From Tragulus kanchil (Eukaryota; Chordata; Mammalia; Artiodactyla; Tragulidae): a DNA stretch of 64,000 bases. The position numbers and the translations under genes are program-made. This document shows positions 34,537-46,010 of this stretch, one piece after another. Below the pieces are notes generated by a model. The model saw only the letters and a program-made list of their open reading frames with translations, was not told the origin of the DNA and did not search any database. Within the stretch, counting starts at the first letter, position 1, and each line of letters starts with the position of its first letter. The stretch is from contig JAIOJX010000025.1 in NCBI GenBank assembly GCA_022376925.1, positions 141,753,301-141,817,300 of the forward strand, written 5' to 3'.

Positions 34537-34968
34537 TGGTATACAAATGGCTAGACCCTAAATTTAATAAAGTTATTTCCCATGAACCAACATTGAGAAT
34601 CTGTGACAAAGTCACAGACTGTACTACTTGACTACACTGTGGGTAAAGAAATATGTATAATGTATACAGTGATTTACTTTCTTCTCATTGGGGTAGGAGT
34701 CAACCATTATCTTCTAATACAACCTGATCTGCTCAATCTGTCTATGTGATTAGGGTCTTGGTTTCTGTGGTACAGACTGCTGTACAATACCATAATATGG
34801 GTGGGGTGAAGAGTGTGATGTGAAAGAAAAATAACAAATAAATCAATGTTTCTGTAGTGTACACTAATAGAAATTAATTAGAAATTGTGGATGCTAGAAC
34901 ATCTCTTTAAATAAGTGATAGGATATAAAGATCTGAAACTCAAGACATACTGAGAACTTATGAGGAAA

Positions 34969-35124
34969 TGCAGGTTCAATCCAGGGAAGATCCCCTGGAG
35001 GAGAAAATGGCAACTCACGTCAGTATTCTTGCCTGGAAAATCCCATGGACAGAGGAGTCTGATGGGCTACAGTCGATGGAGTTGCAGACGTGGACACAGC
35101 TGAACATAGACGCTCAGGAGCACA
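34969..35124 (+). mobile_element. Bov-tA SINE, second D9 copy
   Basis: Repeat of 33886-34040. Confidence 0.88.
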
Positions 35125-35575
35125 GATGGAAGGGCATTAAGCACTTTGCATGAAAAATAAAATTTGTAATGTACAATACAGTTGTCTTCCACTGTCTGCA
35201 GGTTTGCTGAATGTAACATTTGTACAGGAATTTTCAGCTAACTTTGAAGTAATCCACAAGAATTTGCAGATTACTGGATACCTATACTGTAATAGAATAA
35301 TATCAATAAAAGCTTTGCAGGTGCTTCTATAACTCCACAGTTGTGAAACATAAGACCTATGAAATTAAATTCAGTTTCCAAAAATGTACTGGGAATTTTG
35401 AAGAGAAGCCATGGCATAAATACTAGGAAATTAATATGTGTATATATGTATGTTTTGGTAAAATTTGAAGCTACTATATCTTTTCTCATATTTAGTATCA
35501 TCTAAGAATTACAAAATACTTTTATAGGTTAATGAGTTCAATTGATTTCAAAATACAAATAAAATACAAGTCCCA

Positions 35576-35755
35576 GGGCTTCCCTGGGCAGAGCACTGGC
35601 TCTGGGCTCACACGCTCTAGAGCTCTGACTCGGTAATTGGACACATCGGTCCAGCCGCTCCGCGGCACGTGGGATCGTCCCAGGCCAGGGATCGAACTGG
35701 CGCCCCTTGCACTGCAAGGCGGTGTCCTTATCCACTGGACCACCAGGGAAGCCCC
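35576..35755 (-). mobile_element. Truncated CHR-like SINE bounded by 12-bp inverted ends
   Basis: Minus-strand SINE with intact tRNA-like head on the right and no tail on the left. At the left break stands 'gggcttccctgg' (35576-35587), the exact reverse complement of the head end 'ccagggaagccc' (35743-35754). A T run follows on the right. I see no target-site duplication. Confidence 0.87.
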
Positions 35756-35844
35756 TTTCCTTTTCCTTTTTTTTTTTTTTTTAGTAATAAAGTTATATAA
35801 AATGACTCTGAAGTCAGATTGTTCCTCCTTTTATTTATGGTATG

Positions 35845-35972
35845 AACTCAGGTATGTTTCCTACTCTCTAAATCTCAACTTTCTCATCTGTAAACTGGAA
35901 GTAATAATAGCACCTACTTCATGGTGTCATGTGAGTTAATCAAACTGATATATAGAAAATACCGGGCACACC
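35845..35972 (-). mobile_element. MIR SINE, antisense
   Basis: 'ctttctcatctgtaaactgg' and 'taatagcacctacttcat' match the reverse of the MIR core, ending at 'gggcacac'. Confidence 0.78.
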
Positions 35973-36131
35973 TAAAATCTCAGTTATGATGATTAATAAT
36001 GCCTTCTATTCTGGCATATTTTTACTACGGAAATATAACTTTTGATTTCTTTGAACAAAATGAAGCTTCTCAGAACTCTGGAGGTCACTTAAATCATATA
36101 TAATTTTGGAGGCTTGAAAGTTATTTATAGA

Positions 36132-36202
36132 AGGCACCATAGTTTACAGGTGAGGAACATAAGACCCAGGAACATTGAAGGCCTTTCCAAAGATAATAGC
36201 TC
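36132..36202 (+). mobile_element. Possible MIR fragment
   Basis: 'tttacaggtgaggaacataag' minus its first base and 'cctttccaaag' loosely follow the MIR core in sense. Short and diverged. Confidence 0.42.
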
Positions 36203-36678
36203 TTGCTGATGGCATTCAGTCTAATAATCTTTTTTCTTATAGAGGACTTGGCATGAAAAATAAAATTTGTAATGTACAATACAGTTGTCTTCCACTGTCT
36301 GCAGGTTTGCTGAATGTAACATTTGTACAGGAATTTTCAGCTAACTTTGAAGTAATCCACAAGAATTTGCAGATTACTGGATACCTATACTGTAATAGAA
36401 TAATATCAATAAAAGCTTTGCAGGTGCTTCTATAACTCCACAGTTGTGAAACATAAGACCTATGAAATTAAATTCAGTTTCCAAAAATGTACTGGGAATT
36501 TTGAAGAGAAGCCATGGCATAAATACTAGGAAATTAATATGTGTATATATGTATGTTTTGGTAAAATTTGAAGCTACTATATCTTTTCTCATATTTAGTA
36601 TCATCTAAGAATTACAAAATACTTTTATAGGTTAATGAGTTCAATTGATTTCAAAATACAAATAAAATACAAGTCCCA

Positions 36679-36858
36679 GGGCTTCCCTGGGCAGAGCACT
36701 GGCTCTGGGCTCACACGCTCTAGAGCTCTGACTCGGTAATTGGACACATCGGTCCAGCCGCTCCGCGGCACGTGGGATCGTCCCAGGCCAGGGATCGAAC
36801 TGGCGCCCCTTGCACTGCAAGGCGGTGTCCTTATCCACTGGACCACCAGGGAAGCCCC
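36679..36858 (-). mobile_element. Truncated CHR-like SINE, second D10 copy
   Basis: Repeat of 35576-35755, including the 12-base inverted ends. Confidence 0.87.
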
Positions 36859-36947
36859 TTTCCTTTTCCTTTTTTTTTTTTTTTTAGTAATAAAGTTATA
36901 TAAAATGACTCTGAAGTCAGATTGTTCCTCCTTTTATTTATGGTATG

Positions 36948-37075
36948 AACTCAGGTATGTTTCCTACTCTCTAAATCTCAACTTTCTCATCTGTAAACTG
37001 GAAGTAATAATAGCACCTACTTCATGGTGTCATGTGAGTTAATCAAACTGATATATAGAAAATACCGGGCACACC
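36948..37075 (-). mobile_element. MIR, second copy
   Basis: Repeat of 35845-35972 by D10. Confidence 0.78.
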
Positions 37076-37234
37076 TAAAATCTCAGTTATGATGATTAAT
37101 AATGCCTTCTATTCTGGCATATTTTTACTACGGAAATATAACTTTTGATTTCTTTGAACAAAATGAAGCTTCTCAGAACTCTGGAGGTCACTTAAATCAT
37201 ATATAATTTTGGAGGCTTGAAAGTTATTTATAGA

Positions 37235-37305
37235 AGGCACCATAGTTTACAGGTGAGGAACATAAGACCCAGGAACATTGAAGGCCTTTCCAAAGATAAT
37301 AGCTC
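37235..37305 (+). mobile_element. Possible MIR fragment, second copy
   Basis: Repeat of 36132-36202. Confidence 0.42.
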
Positions 37306-37350
37306 TTGCTGATGGCATTCAGTCTAATAATCTTTTTTTCTTATAGAGTG

Positions 37351-38130
37351 TTACTTGGAATTCATTTTACTTAGATTAAGGTAATATAGAAGTTTTCATA
37401 TTTATATATTTTATGAAAGTGATTAATATTTTAAAAATTTTGTTGCTTAAAATTATAAGATTTTATTGTTTTTTAAATTTTCAGGTCATTTTGTATGAAT
37501 GAGGCACAGTTGTTCTTTTAAGTTTCAAAGATAATCATAAGTAATTATCTTAATTTAGTAAAATCCAATAGCATTATTCATGGGAAAAACATATATAATA
37601 TTTAATTTGGATCTTCTCATCATAAGAGTCACTCCTTATAGATAGAGCAAGTGCTCTTGAAAGATGTATACTTTATAAGGTATCAGAAAAGTTAGAATTA
37701 GGTAGGATCTAAGGAACCATAGAAGAGAAAGAATGATTATTATATTTATTAATGATTTAATAATAATTGAGAGTGTCAGAGACTTGAGTGTGTCTTTTAA
37801 AAATTGACTCCTTGATTTACAGTTAAATTTAATTTGGTTATCAATGGTATAAAATGATTTTACAGCACAATACTGATAATGTGAATAATAGTCAATTGAA
37901 TATTTGAATTTAGTTTTAAATCTGTATTATGTGCACATTATGTGAATATAGAAAACTATTAATCTTCTAAATGAAATGGACATAGAAATAAGGGATTACA
38001 CCAATGAGTGTACATATTATCCACTTAAAAATTTCATTATTTCTATAATATGCTCACCATGGTGGCCACATGGACTGCAGCACTCCAGGATCTTGCTTTC
38101 AATTCTCAGCATTAAAAATTTCATTTTTTT
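37351..38130. other. Very AT-rich unassigned sequence
   Basis: No gene or repeat family seen. The last ~80 bases hold a broken start of the BovB segment found intact at 39241. Confidence 0.5.
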
Positions 38131-38132
38131 GA

Positions 38133-38252
38133 ACTCAGGTATGTTTCCTACTCTAAATCTCAACTTTCTCATCTGAAAATGAGTAAAAAGCACCTACTTC
38201 ATGGTGTCATGTGAGTTAATCAAACTGATATATAGAAAATACCGGGCACACC
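38133..38252 (-). mobile_element. MIR, third copy, damaged at the D11 junction
   Basis: Third occurrence of 35845-35972, missing several bases found in both other copies. Confidence 0.72.
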
Positions 38253-38407
38253 TAAAATCTCAGTTATGATGATTAATAATGCCTTCTATTCTGGCATATT
38301 TTTACTACGGAAATATAACTTTTGATTTCTTTGAACAAAATGAAGCTTCTCAGAACTCTGGAGGTCACTTAAATCATATATAATTTTGGAGGCTTGAAAG
38401 TTATTTA

Positions 38408-38480
38408 TAGAAGGCACCATAGTTTACAGGTGAGGAACATAAGACCCAGGAACATTGAAGGCCTTTCCAAAGATAATAGC
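38408..38480 (+). mobile_element. Possible MIR fragment, third copy
   Basis: Third occurrence of 36132-36202. Confidence 0.42.
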
Positions 38481-39240
38481 TCTTGCTGATGGCATTCAGT
38501 CTAATAATCTTTTTTTCTTATAGAGTGTTACTTGGAATTCATTTTACTTAGATTAAGGTAATATAGAAGTTTTCATATTTATATATTTTATGAAAGTGAT
38601 TAATATTTTAAAAATTTTGTTGCTTAAAATTATAAGATTTTATTGTTTTTTAAATTTTCAGGTCATTTTGTATGAATGAGGCACAGTTGTTCTTTTAAGT
38701 TTCAAAGATAATCATAAGTAATTATCTTAATTTAGTAAAATCCAATAGCATTATTCATGGGAAAAACATATATAATATTTAATTTGGATCTTCTCATCAT
38801 AAGAGTCACTCCTTATAGATAGAGCAAGTGCTCTTGAAAGATGTATACTTTATAAGGTATCAGAAAAGTTAGAATTAGGTAGGATCTAAGGAACCATAGA
38901 AGAGAAAGAATGATTATTATATTTATTAATGATTTAATAATAATTGAGAGTGTCAGAGACTTGAGTGTGTCTTTTAAAACTGACTCCTTGATTTACAGTT
39001 AAATTTAATTTGGTTATCAATGGTATAAAATGATTTTACAGCACAATACTGATAATGTGAATAATAGTCAATTGAATATTTGAATTTAGTTTTAAATCTG
39101 TATTATGTGCACATTATGTGAATATAGAAAACTATTAATCTTCTAAATGAAATGGACATAGAAATAAGGGATTACACCAATGAGTGTACATATTATCCAC
39201 TTAAAAATTTCATTATTTCTATAATATGCTCACCATGGTG

Positions 39241-39556
39241 GCCACATGGACTGCAGCACTCCAGGTTTCCCTATCTTTGCTTTCTCTCAGAATTTGCTCA
39301 AGCTCATGTATATTGAGTTGTGAAGTCATCCAAGCATCACATCCTTGGTTGCCCCCTTCTGCTTTTACCCTCAGTCTTTCCCAGCATCAGGGACTCTTCC
39401 AATGAGCTGTCTCTTCGCATCAGGTGGCCAAAGTATGGAAGCTTCAGCTTCACCATCAGTCCTTCCAATGAATATTCAGGGTTGGTTTCCCTTAGGATTG
39501 ACTGATTTAATCTCCTTACAGTCCAAGGGACTCTCAAGAGTCTTCTACAGCAATTA
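39241..39556 (-). mobile_element. BovB (RTE) LINE fragment, ORF2 C-terminal part
   Basis: Antisense BovB: 'cagggactcttccaatgag', 'catcaggtggccaaagtatg', 'aatattcagggttgg', 'tccaagggactctcaagag'. The minus-strand frame encodes the BovB reverse-transcriptase C-terminal block, with 'EYSLEGLMVKLKLPYFGHL' and then a 'GKTEGKSRRGQPRM' end. It opens by read-through from unrelated sequence at 39612, so it is a dead fragment. BovB is the LINE that mobilises the Bov SINEs and marks ruminant genomes. Confidence 0.9.
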
Positions 39557-39913
39557 ATATGCTGGCTAAAATATAAAATATCTTTTCTCCATACATTTAC
39601 AGAGTTTAACATATTTTTTCAAAATCTAAAAAAACCCCATGAAAATTAGTTATTTTATTAATACACAGAAGTTTACTTCTTTAGCACATAGAATCATTTG
39701 TGTACTTTTAAAATATGCATTTTGCAAGAATTCATCCTAACAAGTGGGGTAAAAGAATCAAAACTTCATGTTATTTAGCAATGGGGAGATTTCAGTTTAA
39801 ATTCAGGAATAACCATGTTAACTTAAATGTCAGATGTTAGTGTCTGTTTGCCAATGAAAATAGTTTCATCTACTTGGATTTGCTTGTCTTTAAGTTCTTC
39901 TCTTTAGATGGTT

Positions 39914-40005
39914 GTGTTGCAGGAGGAATCCAATTCTGACCCCATGATGAAACTCAGAGAATCCTGCCCTCTGTCTGACTGTTAAACTAAAGTTCCTTTG
40001 TTCAG
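39914..40005 (+). mobile_element. ERV-type LTR start, truncated by the D12 junction
   Basis: Matches the first ~92 bases of the LTR at 41069, then breaks off. Confidence 0.6.
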
Positions 40006-40391
40006 TTCCAGTAGTCTGCCACATGAAAATTTTCTCTTGATACAGAAGTAGAATAGCAAATTGATTATTATATTTATTAATGATTTAATAATAATTGAGA
40101 GTGTCAGAGACTTGAGTGTGTCTTTTAAAAATTGACTCCTTGATTTACAGTTAAATTTAATTTGGTTATCAATGGTATAAAATGATTTTACAGCACAATA
40201 CTGATAATGTGAATAATAGTCAATTGAATATTTGAATTTAGTTTTAAATCTGTATTATGTGCACATTATGTGAATATAGAAAACTATTAATCTTCTAAAT
40301 GAAATGGACATAGAAATAAGGGATTACACCAATGAGTGTACATATTATCCACTTAAAAATTTCATTATTTCTATAATATGCTCACCATGGT

Positions 40392-40709
40392 GGCCACATG
40401 GACTGCAGCACTCCAGGTTTCCCTATCTTTTGCTTTCTCTCAGAATTTGCTCAAGCTCATGTATATTGAGTTGTGAAGTCATCCAAGCATCACATCCTTG
40501 GTTGCCCCCTTCTGCTTTTACCCTCAGTCTTTCCCAGCATCAGGGACTCTTCCAATGAGCTGTCTCTTCGCATCAGGTGGCCAAAGTATGGAAGCTTCAG
40601 CTTCACCATCAGTCCTTCCAATGAATATTCAGGGTTGGTTTCCCTTAGGATTGACTGATTTAATCTCCTTACAGTCCAAGGGACTCTCAAGAGTCTTCTA
40701 CAGCAATTA
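40392..40709 (-). mobile_element. BovB LINE fragment, second D12 copy
   Basis: Repeat of 39241-39556, encoding the same C-terminal block. Confidence 0.9.
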
Positions 40710-41068
40710 ATATGCTGGCTAAAATATAAAATATCTTTTCTCCATACATTTACAGAGTTTAACATATTTTTTCAAAATCTAAAAAAACCCCATGAAAATT
40801 AGTTATTTTATTAATACACAGAAGTTTACTTCTTTAGCACATAGAATCATTTGTGTACTTTTAAAATATGCATTTTGCAAGAATTCATCCTAACAAGTGG
40901 GGTAAAAGAATCAAAACTTCATGTTATTTAGCAATGGGGAGATTTCAGTTTAAATTCAGGAATAACCATGTTAACTTAAATGTCAGATGTTAGTGTCTGT
41001 TTGCCAATGAAAATAGTTTCATCTACTTGGATTTGCTTGTCTTTTAAGTTCTTCTCTTTAGATGGTTG

Positions 41069-41471
41069 TGTTGCAGGGAGGAATCCAATTCTGACCCCAT
41101 GATGAAACTCAGAGAATCCTGCCCCTCTGTCTGACTGTTAAACTAAAGTTCCTTTGTTCAGAACCCTCTCCACCAGTGGAAGGCAAGAAGGGGGAAATTA
41201 ACATATTCTGCCTGTGGCTTGGCTTGCCAGTCTAGGATACATTAGCAAGATTAAGGACATTTCTACTTTGCTTCTTCACCTCCCCTCTTCTCTGATCTAT
41301 AAATGAATCTGGTATCCAGACTGGGATAAAATGGCCACTTTGAGACACTAACCTGCTGTCTTCTTGGTCAGTTGATTTCTGAATAAAGTTGTTTTCTTTG
41401 CCCTTAGCACCTCCTATCTTGATTTATTGGCCTGCCATGTGGCAAGCAGAGGGAGCTTGGACATGGTAACA
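41069..41471 (+). mobile_element. Probable ERV solo LTR
   Basis: About 400 bases starting TG and ending CA ('tgttgcaggg' to 'catggtaaca'), with a TATA-like 'ctataaatg' near 41299 and 'gaataaag' near 41382, followed by a U5-like end. The layout and composition are those of a retroviral LTR. I could not find a target-site duplication or assign a family, and no internal ERV sequence is adjacent. Confidence 0.55.
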
Positions 41472-42117
41472 GTCACAGCCATTTGAATGTAAATATCCTT
41501 TCAGGCTTAGAAAAGTTACAAGTAAATAGCATATTTCATGATAAATTTAAGCAGTTTCCACATTCTGTCACAGTACTGGACAAAGGAAATCTCCATAAAG
41601 TTAGAGGAGAAGACCTGCTCTTGATTTTCCTGGTTTTTGTCCATTGTAAATGAGCTGGATGCTAGTTTGACATAATTCTGACAGGTTCTTTAGTCTGTGA
41701 ACTCTCCTAAGTTGTTATAACCAGACTGTTCTTGAAATAATGGGGAAATGTTTTGTTAACAGGACATTGCATATAAAAAGAAAGTATGGGGGCTGTGAAA
41801 TATTTTTGTTTAAAATGGAAACAAAGCACTATAATACCTTCTAGAATGCTAGAACTTCACAGCTTCTCAAACAACAGATAGAATAGTGTTATTCTGTATT
41901 TACAGTATCTGGCCGTATTAAATGGAATTGGGTTTCTTTTGAACAATAAGCCAAATAAGGTTTTAAACAATTCCTGTTTACAGATTCTGCACTTAACTCA
42001 CCAATAGGCATTTTTAACAGATAACAGTGTATATGAATTTTGCAGAATATCTTTCCCCAACTAGTTCACTTCCCACGAAAGAAACGCATGAAAATTAGAT
42101 CTAGTACTGGAACTATG
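41472..42117. other. Unassigned sequence
   Basis: No gene or repeat family recognised. Confidence 0.5.
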
Positions 42118-42660
42118 TTGCTGCTGCTGTTGTTTGGTGGCTAAGTCCTGTCCAACTCTTTGCAGCCTCATGAACAGCAACACTCCAGGCTTCCCTGTCC
42201 TCTGCTATCACGCAGAGTTTGCTCAAACTCACGCCCGCTGAGTCAGTGATGCCATCTAACCATCTCATCCTCTGTCACCCCCTTCTCCTCCTGCCCTCAA
42301 TTTTTCCCAGCATCAGAGTCTTTTCCAATGAGTCAGCTTCTTGCATCAGGTTGCCTGAGTATTGGAGCTTCAGCTTCAGCATCAGTCCTTCCCATGAATA
42401 TTCAGGGTTGATTTCCTTTTAGGACTGACTGGTTTGATTTGCTTTCATTCCAAGGGATTCCCAAGACTCTTCTCCAGCACCACTATTTGAAAGCCTTAAT
42501 TCTTCTGTGCTTGACTTTCTTTATGGTCCAACTCTCACATCCATACATGTCTGCTAGAAAAACCACACCTTAGACTGTACGGGTCTTTGTCGGCAAAGTG
42601 ATGTCTCTACTCGTTAATGTGCTGTCTTGGTTTGCCATTGCTTTTCTTCAAGTACCAAAC
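42118..42660 (-). mobile_element. BovB LINE 3' half, antisense
   Basis: Longer and more complete BovB tail than at 39241: 'gtttgctcaaactcacgcc', 'cccagcatcagagtctttt', 'ttcagggttgatttcctt', 'ccaactctcacatccatac', 'tctttgtcggcaaagtgat'. The low-coordinate end carries a CTG-type tail (plus strand 'ttgctgctgctgttg'). Frames are broken. Confidence 0.92.
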
Positions 42661-42981
42661 ATCTTACTTACTTATATTTATCTGACACAGGTGCTATAGA
42701 AGCTCACAGCATATTTTTGTGTGAAATAATTTTCTTAGCGTATATTTCTAACTCTCACCATTATATCTTCATTATAATAGCTATTTTCTCAACTGGATTT
42801 TAAATCTTTCACCTATTCCTAGCTTTACTTCCATTCAAACAACAGAAAATCTTTTTCCTCTCTTTTTCCGTTTTTATTCAAAATACATGGTTACTAATTG
42901 TCAAAGTTTATTTTCCTAATTTTATATTTAATTTCATGCTATCTACAAACATACATGAATACATACATATTGCAAACTAGG

Positions 42982-42983
<2 letters not shown>

Positions 42984-43010
<27 letters not shown>
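42984..43010. repeat. TG microsatellite
   Basis: Pure GT run of 27 bases. Confidence 0.95.
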
Positions 43011-43012
<2 letters not shown>

Positions 43013-43461
43013 TTTGCAGCATCAGCCTTTTATAGTCAATTAAAATCATGCTATTGTAGTATCTTCTTTGCATATTGTTTACAGTTACTGTTGCTATAAT
43101 AATAACTCAAAAACCTATTGTGAAGAGACAGACTCAATAATTTGTGATTCAATTTTTATATCAACATAAGGTCATATGATGCCATGACTACAATGACAAG
43201 TGCTTTCCAACAGTCTACATATAGACAAGTGATAGTTTTGAGTTATTCTGAGGCACATAGTTCTAGAGATGTGCTGAATTAAAAAAAAATGCTATGGCAT
43301 ACCATATAATATTTATTTCAAAAGAGATTACATTTATGAGCATCTCTCATCTTAAAGGTTATTGTTTAAATGCTTTTTGGATTCATTATAAATTTTTACT
43401 TATTTTTATTTCTTCTTATTAGGTATGAATAATGCCAAGTTTATACTTAAATAGCATTATT

Positions 43462-43752
43462 CAGCTTCAGCATCAGTCCTTCCCATGAATATTCAGGGTT
43501 GATTTCCTTTTAGGACTGACTGGTTTGATTTGCTTTCATTCCAAGGGATTCCCAAGACTCTTCTCCAGCACCACTATTTGAAAGCCTTAATTCTTCTGTG
43601 CTTGACTTTCTTTATGGTCCAACTCTCACATCCATACATGTCTGCTAGAAAAACCACACCTTAGACTGTACGGGTCTTTGTCGGCAAAGTGATGTCTCTA
43701 CTGTTAATGTGCTGTCTTGGTTTGCCATTGCTTTTCTTCAAGTACCAAACAT
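43462..43752 (-). mobile_element. BovB 3' part, second D13 copy
   Basis: Repeats the downstream ~290 bases of the BovB at 42118-42660, starting abruptly at the junction. Confidence 0.9.
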
Positions 43753-44073
43753 CTTACTTACTTATATTTATCTGACACAGGTGCTATAGAAGCTCACAGC
43801 ATATTTTTGTGTGAAATAATTTTCTTAGCGTATATTTCTAACTCTCACCATTATATCTTCATTATAATAGCTATTTTCTCAACTGGATTTTAAATCTTTC
43901 ACCTATTCCTAGCTTTACTTCCATTCAAACAACAGAAAATCTTTTTCCTCTCTTTTTCCGTTTTTATTCAAAATACATGGTTACTAATTGTCAAAGTTTA
44001 TTTTCCTAATTTTATATTTAATTTCATGCTATCTACAAACATACATGAATACATACATATTGCAAACTAGGGA

Positions 44074-44096
44074 GTGTGTGTGTGTGTGTGTGTGTG
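44074..44096. repeat. TG microsatellite, second D13 copy
   Basis: Same locus as 42984-43010, two dinucleotides shorter. Confidence 0.95.
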
Positions 44097-44578
44097 AATT
44101 TGCAGCATCAGCCTTTTATAGTCAATTAAAATCATGCTATTGTAGTATCTTCTTTGCATATTGTTTACAGTTACTGTTGCTATAATAATAACTCAAAAAC
44201 CTATTGTGAAGAGACAGACTCAATAATTTGTGATTCAATTTTTATATCAACATAAGGTCATATGATGCCATGACTACAATGACAAGTGCTTTCCAACAGT
44301 CTACATATAGACAAGTGATAGTTTTGAGTTATTCTGAGGCACATAGTTCTAGAGATGTGCTGAATTAAAAAAAAATGCTATGGCATACCATATAATATTT
44401 ATTTCAAAAGAGATTACATTTATGAGCATCTCTCATCTTAAAGGTTATTGTTTAAATGCTTTTTGGATTCATTATAAAAATTTTTACTTATTTTTATTTC
44501 TTCTTATTAGGTATGAATTAATGCCTAGTTTTGTAGTGTTACATACTTAAATAGCATTATATTAAGACAATCTAAGCC

Positions 44579-44976
44579 AGCATTCAGGAATTCATGAAAA
44601 TTACTTTCTGTGTTTGAATAGGGCTTTTTCATTGTTCAAGTTTGAACACTATTGTTCTATGGGTTTATATGTTTACTAGAAAAGTAACTTCCCCCATTTT
44701 TGAAAAATAAGATTTCTCATTGTCATTTGAGGTAAGTTCTCTATTCAGTTGTACTCTCCTTTAAAATATTCTTTGCTACTGGGCAGCTAAATTGCACCAT
44801 TTGTACAACAACTTCAATTTTGTGGAGGTAGTAGGAAGTTTCCCAGGCTTCCTTTGCCTGAATTTAATGCTGAATATTCATACGATTCACATAAGCTTCT
44901 GGCATAGGTGACAGGATGGTTACTGTCATCAGAAAATTTTATATTTCTTTAAGTTAGTTGGATAAGTGCTTTGGGA
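44579..44976. other. Unassigned sequence
   Basis: No gene or repeat recognised. Confidence 0.5.
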
Positions 44977-45446
44977 GCTTTGGGTTTCTCATATGAAGTA
45001 AGTTGTTTTGGTTTGCTCATTATTTGCATAATAAATTCAGTACTAGAGGCAATATCCCCAGATAGCCTCCTTTATTGACTGTCCTGGTTTTCATTTTAGC
45101 ACATAGAAAATGTCATCATCCTGTGCATTCTGAACCCTTAATGCTACTTACAGCATTACTATGGATATATCCTTTTGGTATTGCTTGTCCAAATGTTTCT
45201 GTTCTGTGCTTGGTGCCAAGGCAACAAACCAAGTGGTTTGTGATTTCTATTTAGTCATTTTGTTAAGGGGAAACATCTATGCATTGCTCTGTGCCACAAA
45301 CTATACAGTGCAATTTTCTTCTAGTATTTACTTTGGAACACATGTAGTAACCAGCCTCTGAAATAGCCAGCCCTGTTCCTTGCCTCTCTGTACTTATGTG
45401 CTTATGTAGTTCCAACCCACAGTGAATTGGGCTGATTTAGAGGGCT

Positions 45447-46010
45447 GTCTTAGTGTAGGATATTATAACAAAATGGGGCTTCCCAGTGGCTCAGCAGTAA
45501 AGAATCTGCCTGCAGTGCAGAAGGCACAGAAAATGCTGCTTTGTTCCTTGGGTGGAGAAGATCCCCTGGAGGAGGGCAAGGCAACCCACTCTAGTATTCT
45601 TGCCTGGAGAATTCCATGGACGGAGGAGCACGGCAGGCGCAGTCCATAGAATCGCGAATAGTCAGACACAGTTGAAACGACTGAGCATGCACACATGAGG
45701 AGCTTAGACAACAAGCACTTATTTTCTCATAGTTTTGGAGACTGGATGCTTCAAGACTAAAGTGTTGACAGAGCTCTGGGGAGAGTTCTTTTCCTGGTCT
45801 GCAAATGGCCAACTTCTTGCTGGATTCTCACATGTCAGAGAAAGAGGGTTCTAGTCTTTTCTTTTAAGAACACTGATCTTATGCAGACTCCATTATCATG
45901 AATTTATCTACATCTAATTACCTCCCAAAGGCCCTACATTCAAATACTATCACATTGGTATTAGAGCTTCAACATACAAATTTTCAAGAGACATACTCAC
46001 TCCATAGCAA
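45447..46010 (-). mobile_element. MLT1A-like MaLR LTR, split by a SINE
   Basis: The plus strand reads as the reverse of an MLT1-type LTR: 'tgtcttagtgtaggatatta' at the start, then beyond the SINE 'agcacttattttctcatag', 'aattacctcccaaaggccc' and 'gagcttcaacatacaaatt', ending near 'ctccatagca'. Old mammalian non-autonomous LTR. Confidence 0.75.
45477..45700 (+). mobile_element. Bov-tA SINE inside the MLT1-like LTR
   Basis: Sense copy: 'cccagtggctcagcagtaaag', then 'ctggaggagggcaaggcaac' and 'gtcagacacagttg'. It retains several CpGs. LTR sequence continues on both sides, giving relative age: LTR first, SINE later. Confidence 0.9.

Larger units (their letters stand above)
33180..35310. repeat. 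Tandem duplication D9 (copies 33180-34262 and 34263-35310)
   Basis: Offset 1083-1084. Copy 1 ends in ~35 bases (34228-34262, with an A run) absent after copy 2. Early in copy 2 there are several substitutions inside the SINE ('cccatcaggctgctctg' against 'cccgccaggctgctcag'). Confidence 0.95.
35148..37350. repeat. Tandem duplication D10 (copies 35148-36250 and 36251-37350)
   Basis: Offset 1103. The only difference I see is one T in a run at the very end (36229 region against 37332). The beginning of copy 1 is the end of D9 copy 2, so the segment near 35148-35310 exists three times (34064, 35148, 36251). Confidence 0.96.
36944..39262. repeat. Tandem duplication D11 (copies 36944-38130 and 38131-39262)
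   Basis: Offset about 1177 after the noisy start. The first ~60 bases of copy 2 lose bases inside the MIR ('ctgtaaactggaagtaataatagc' is shortened). The last ~60 bases of copy 1 are scrambled relative to the BovB start at 39241. Chained with D10 and D12. Confidence 0.93.
38912..41165. repeat. Tandem duplication D12 (copies 38912-40062 and 40063-41165)
   Basis: Offset 1151-1155. Copy 1 ends with 57 bases (40006-40062) not found after copy 2; in copy 2 the LTR simply continues. Differences are single-base homopolymer changes (for example 'ctatctttgc' / 'ctatcttttgc'). Confidence 0.95.
42370..44578. repeat. Tandem duplication D13 (copies 42370-43460 and 43461-44578)
   Basis: Offset 1091. Copies differ in a TG microsatellite (27 against 23 bases) and near the end of copy 1, where about 20 bases are lost ('gccaagtttatac' near 43434 against the longer text at 44523). 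Confidence 0.95.

Noticed and set aside
39337..39612. 91-codon minus-strand frame with a reverse-transcriptase-like end
   Set aside because: The end is a BovB LINE C-terminus. The start is unrelated flanking sequence, so it is not a host gene.
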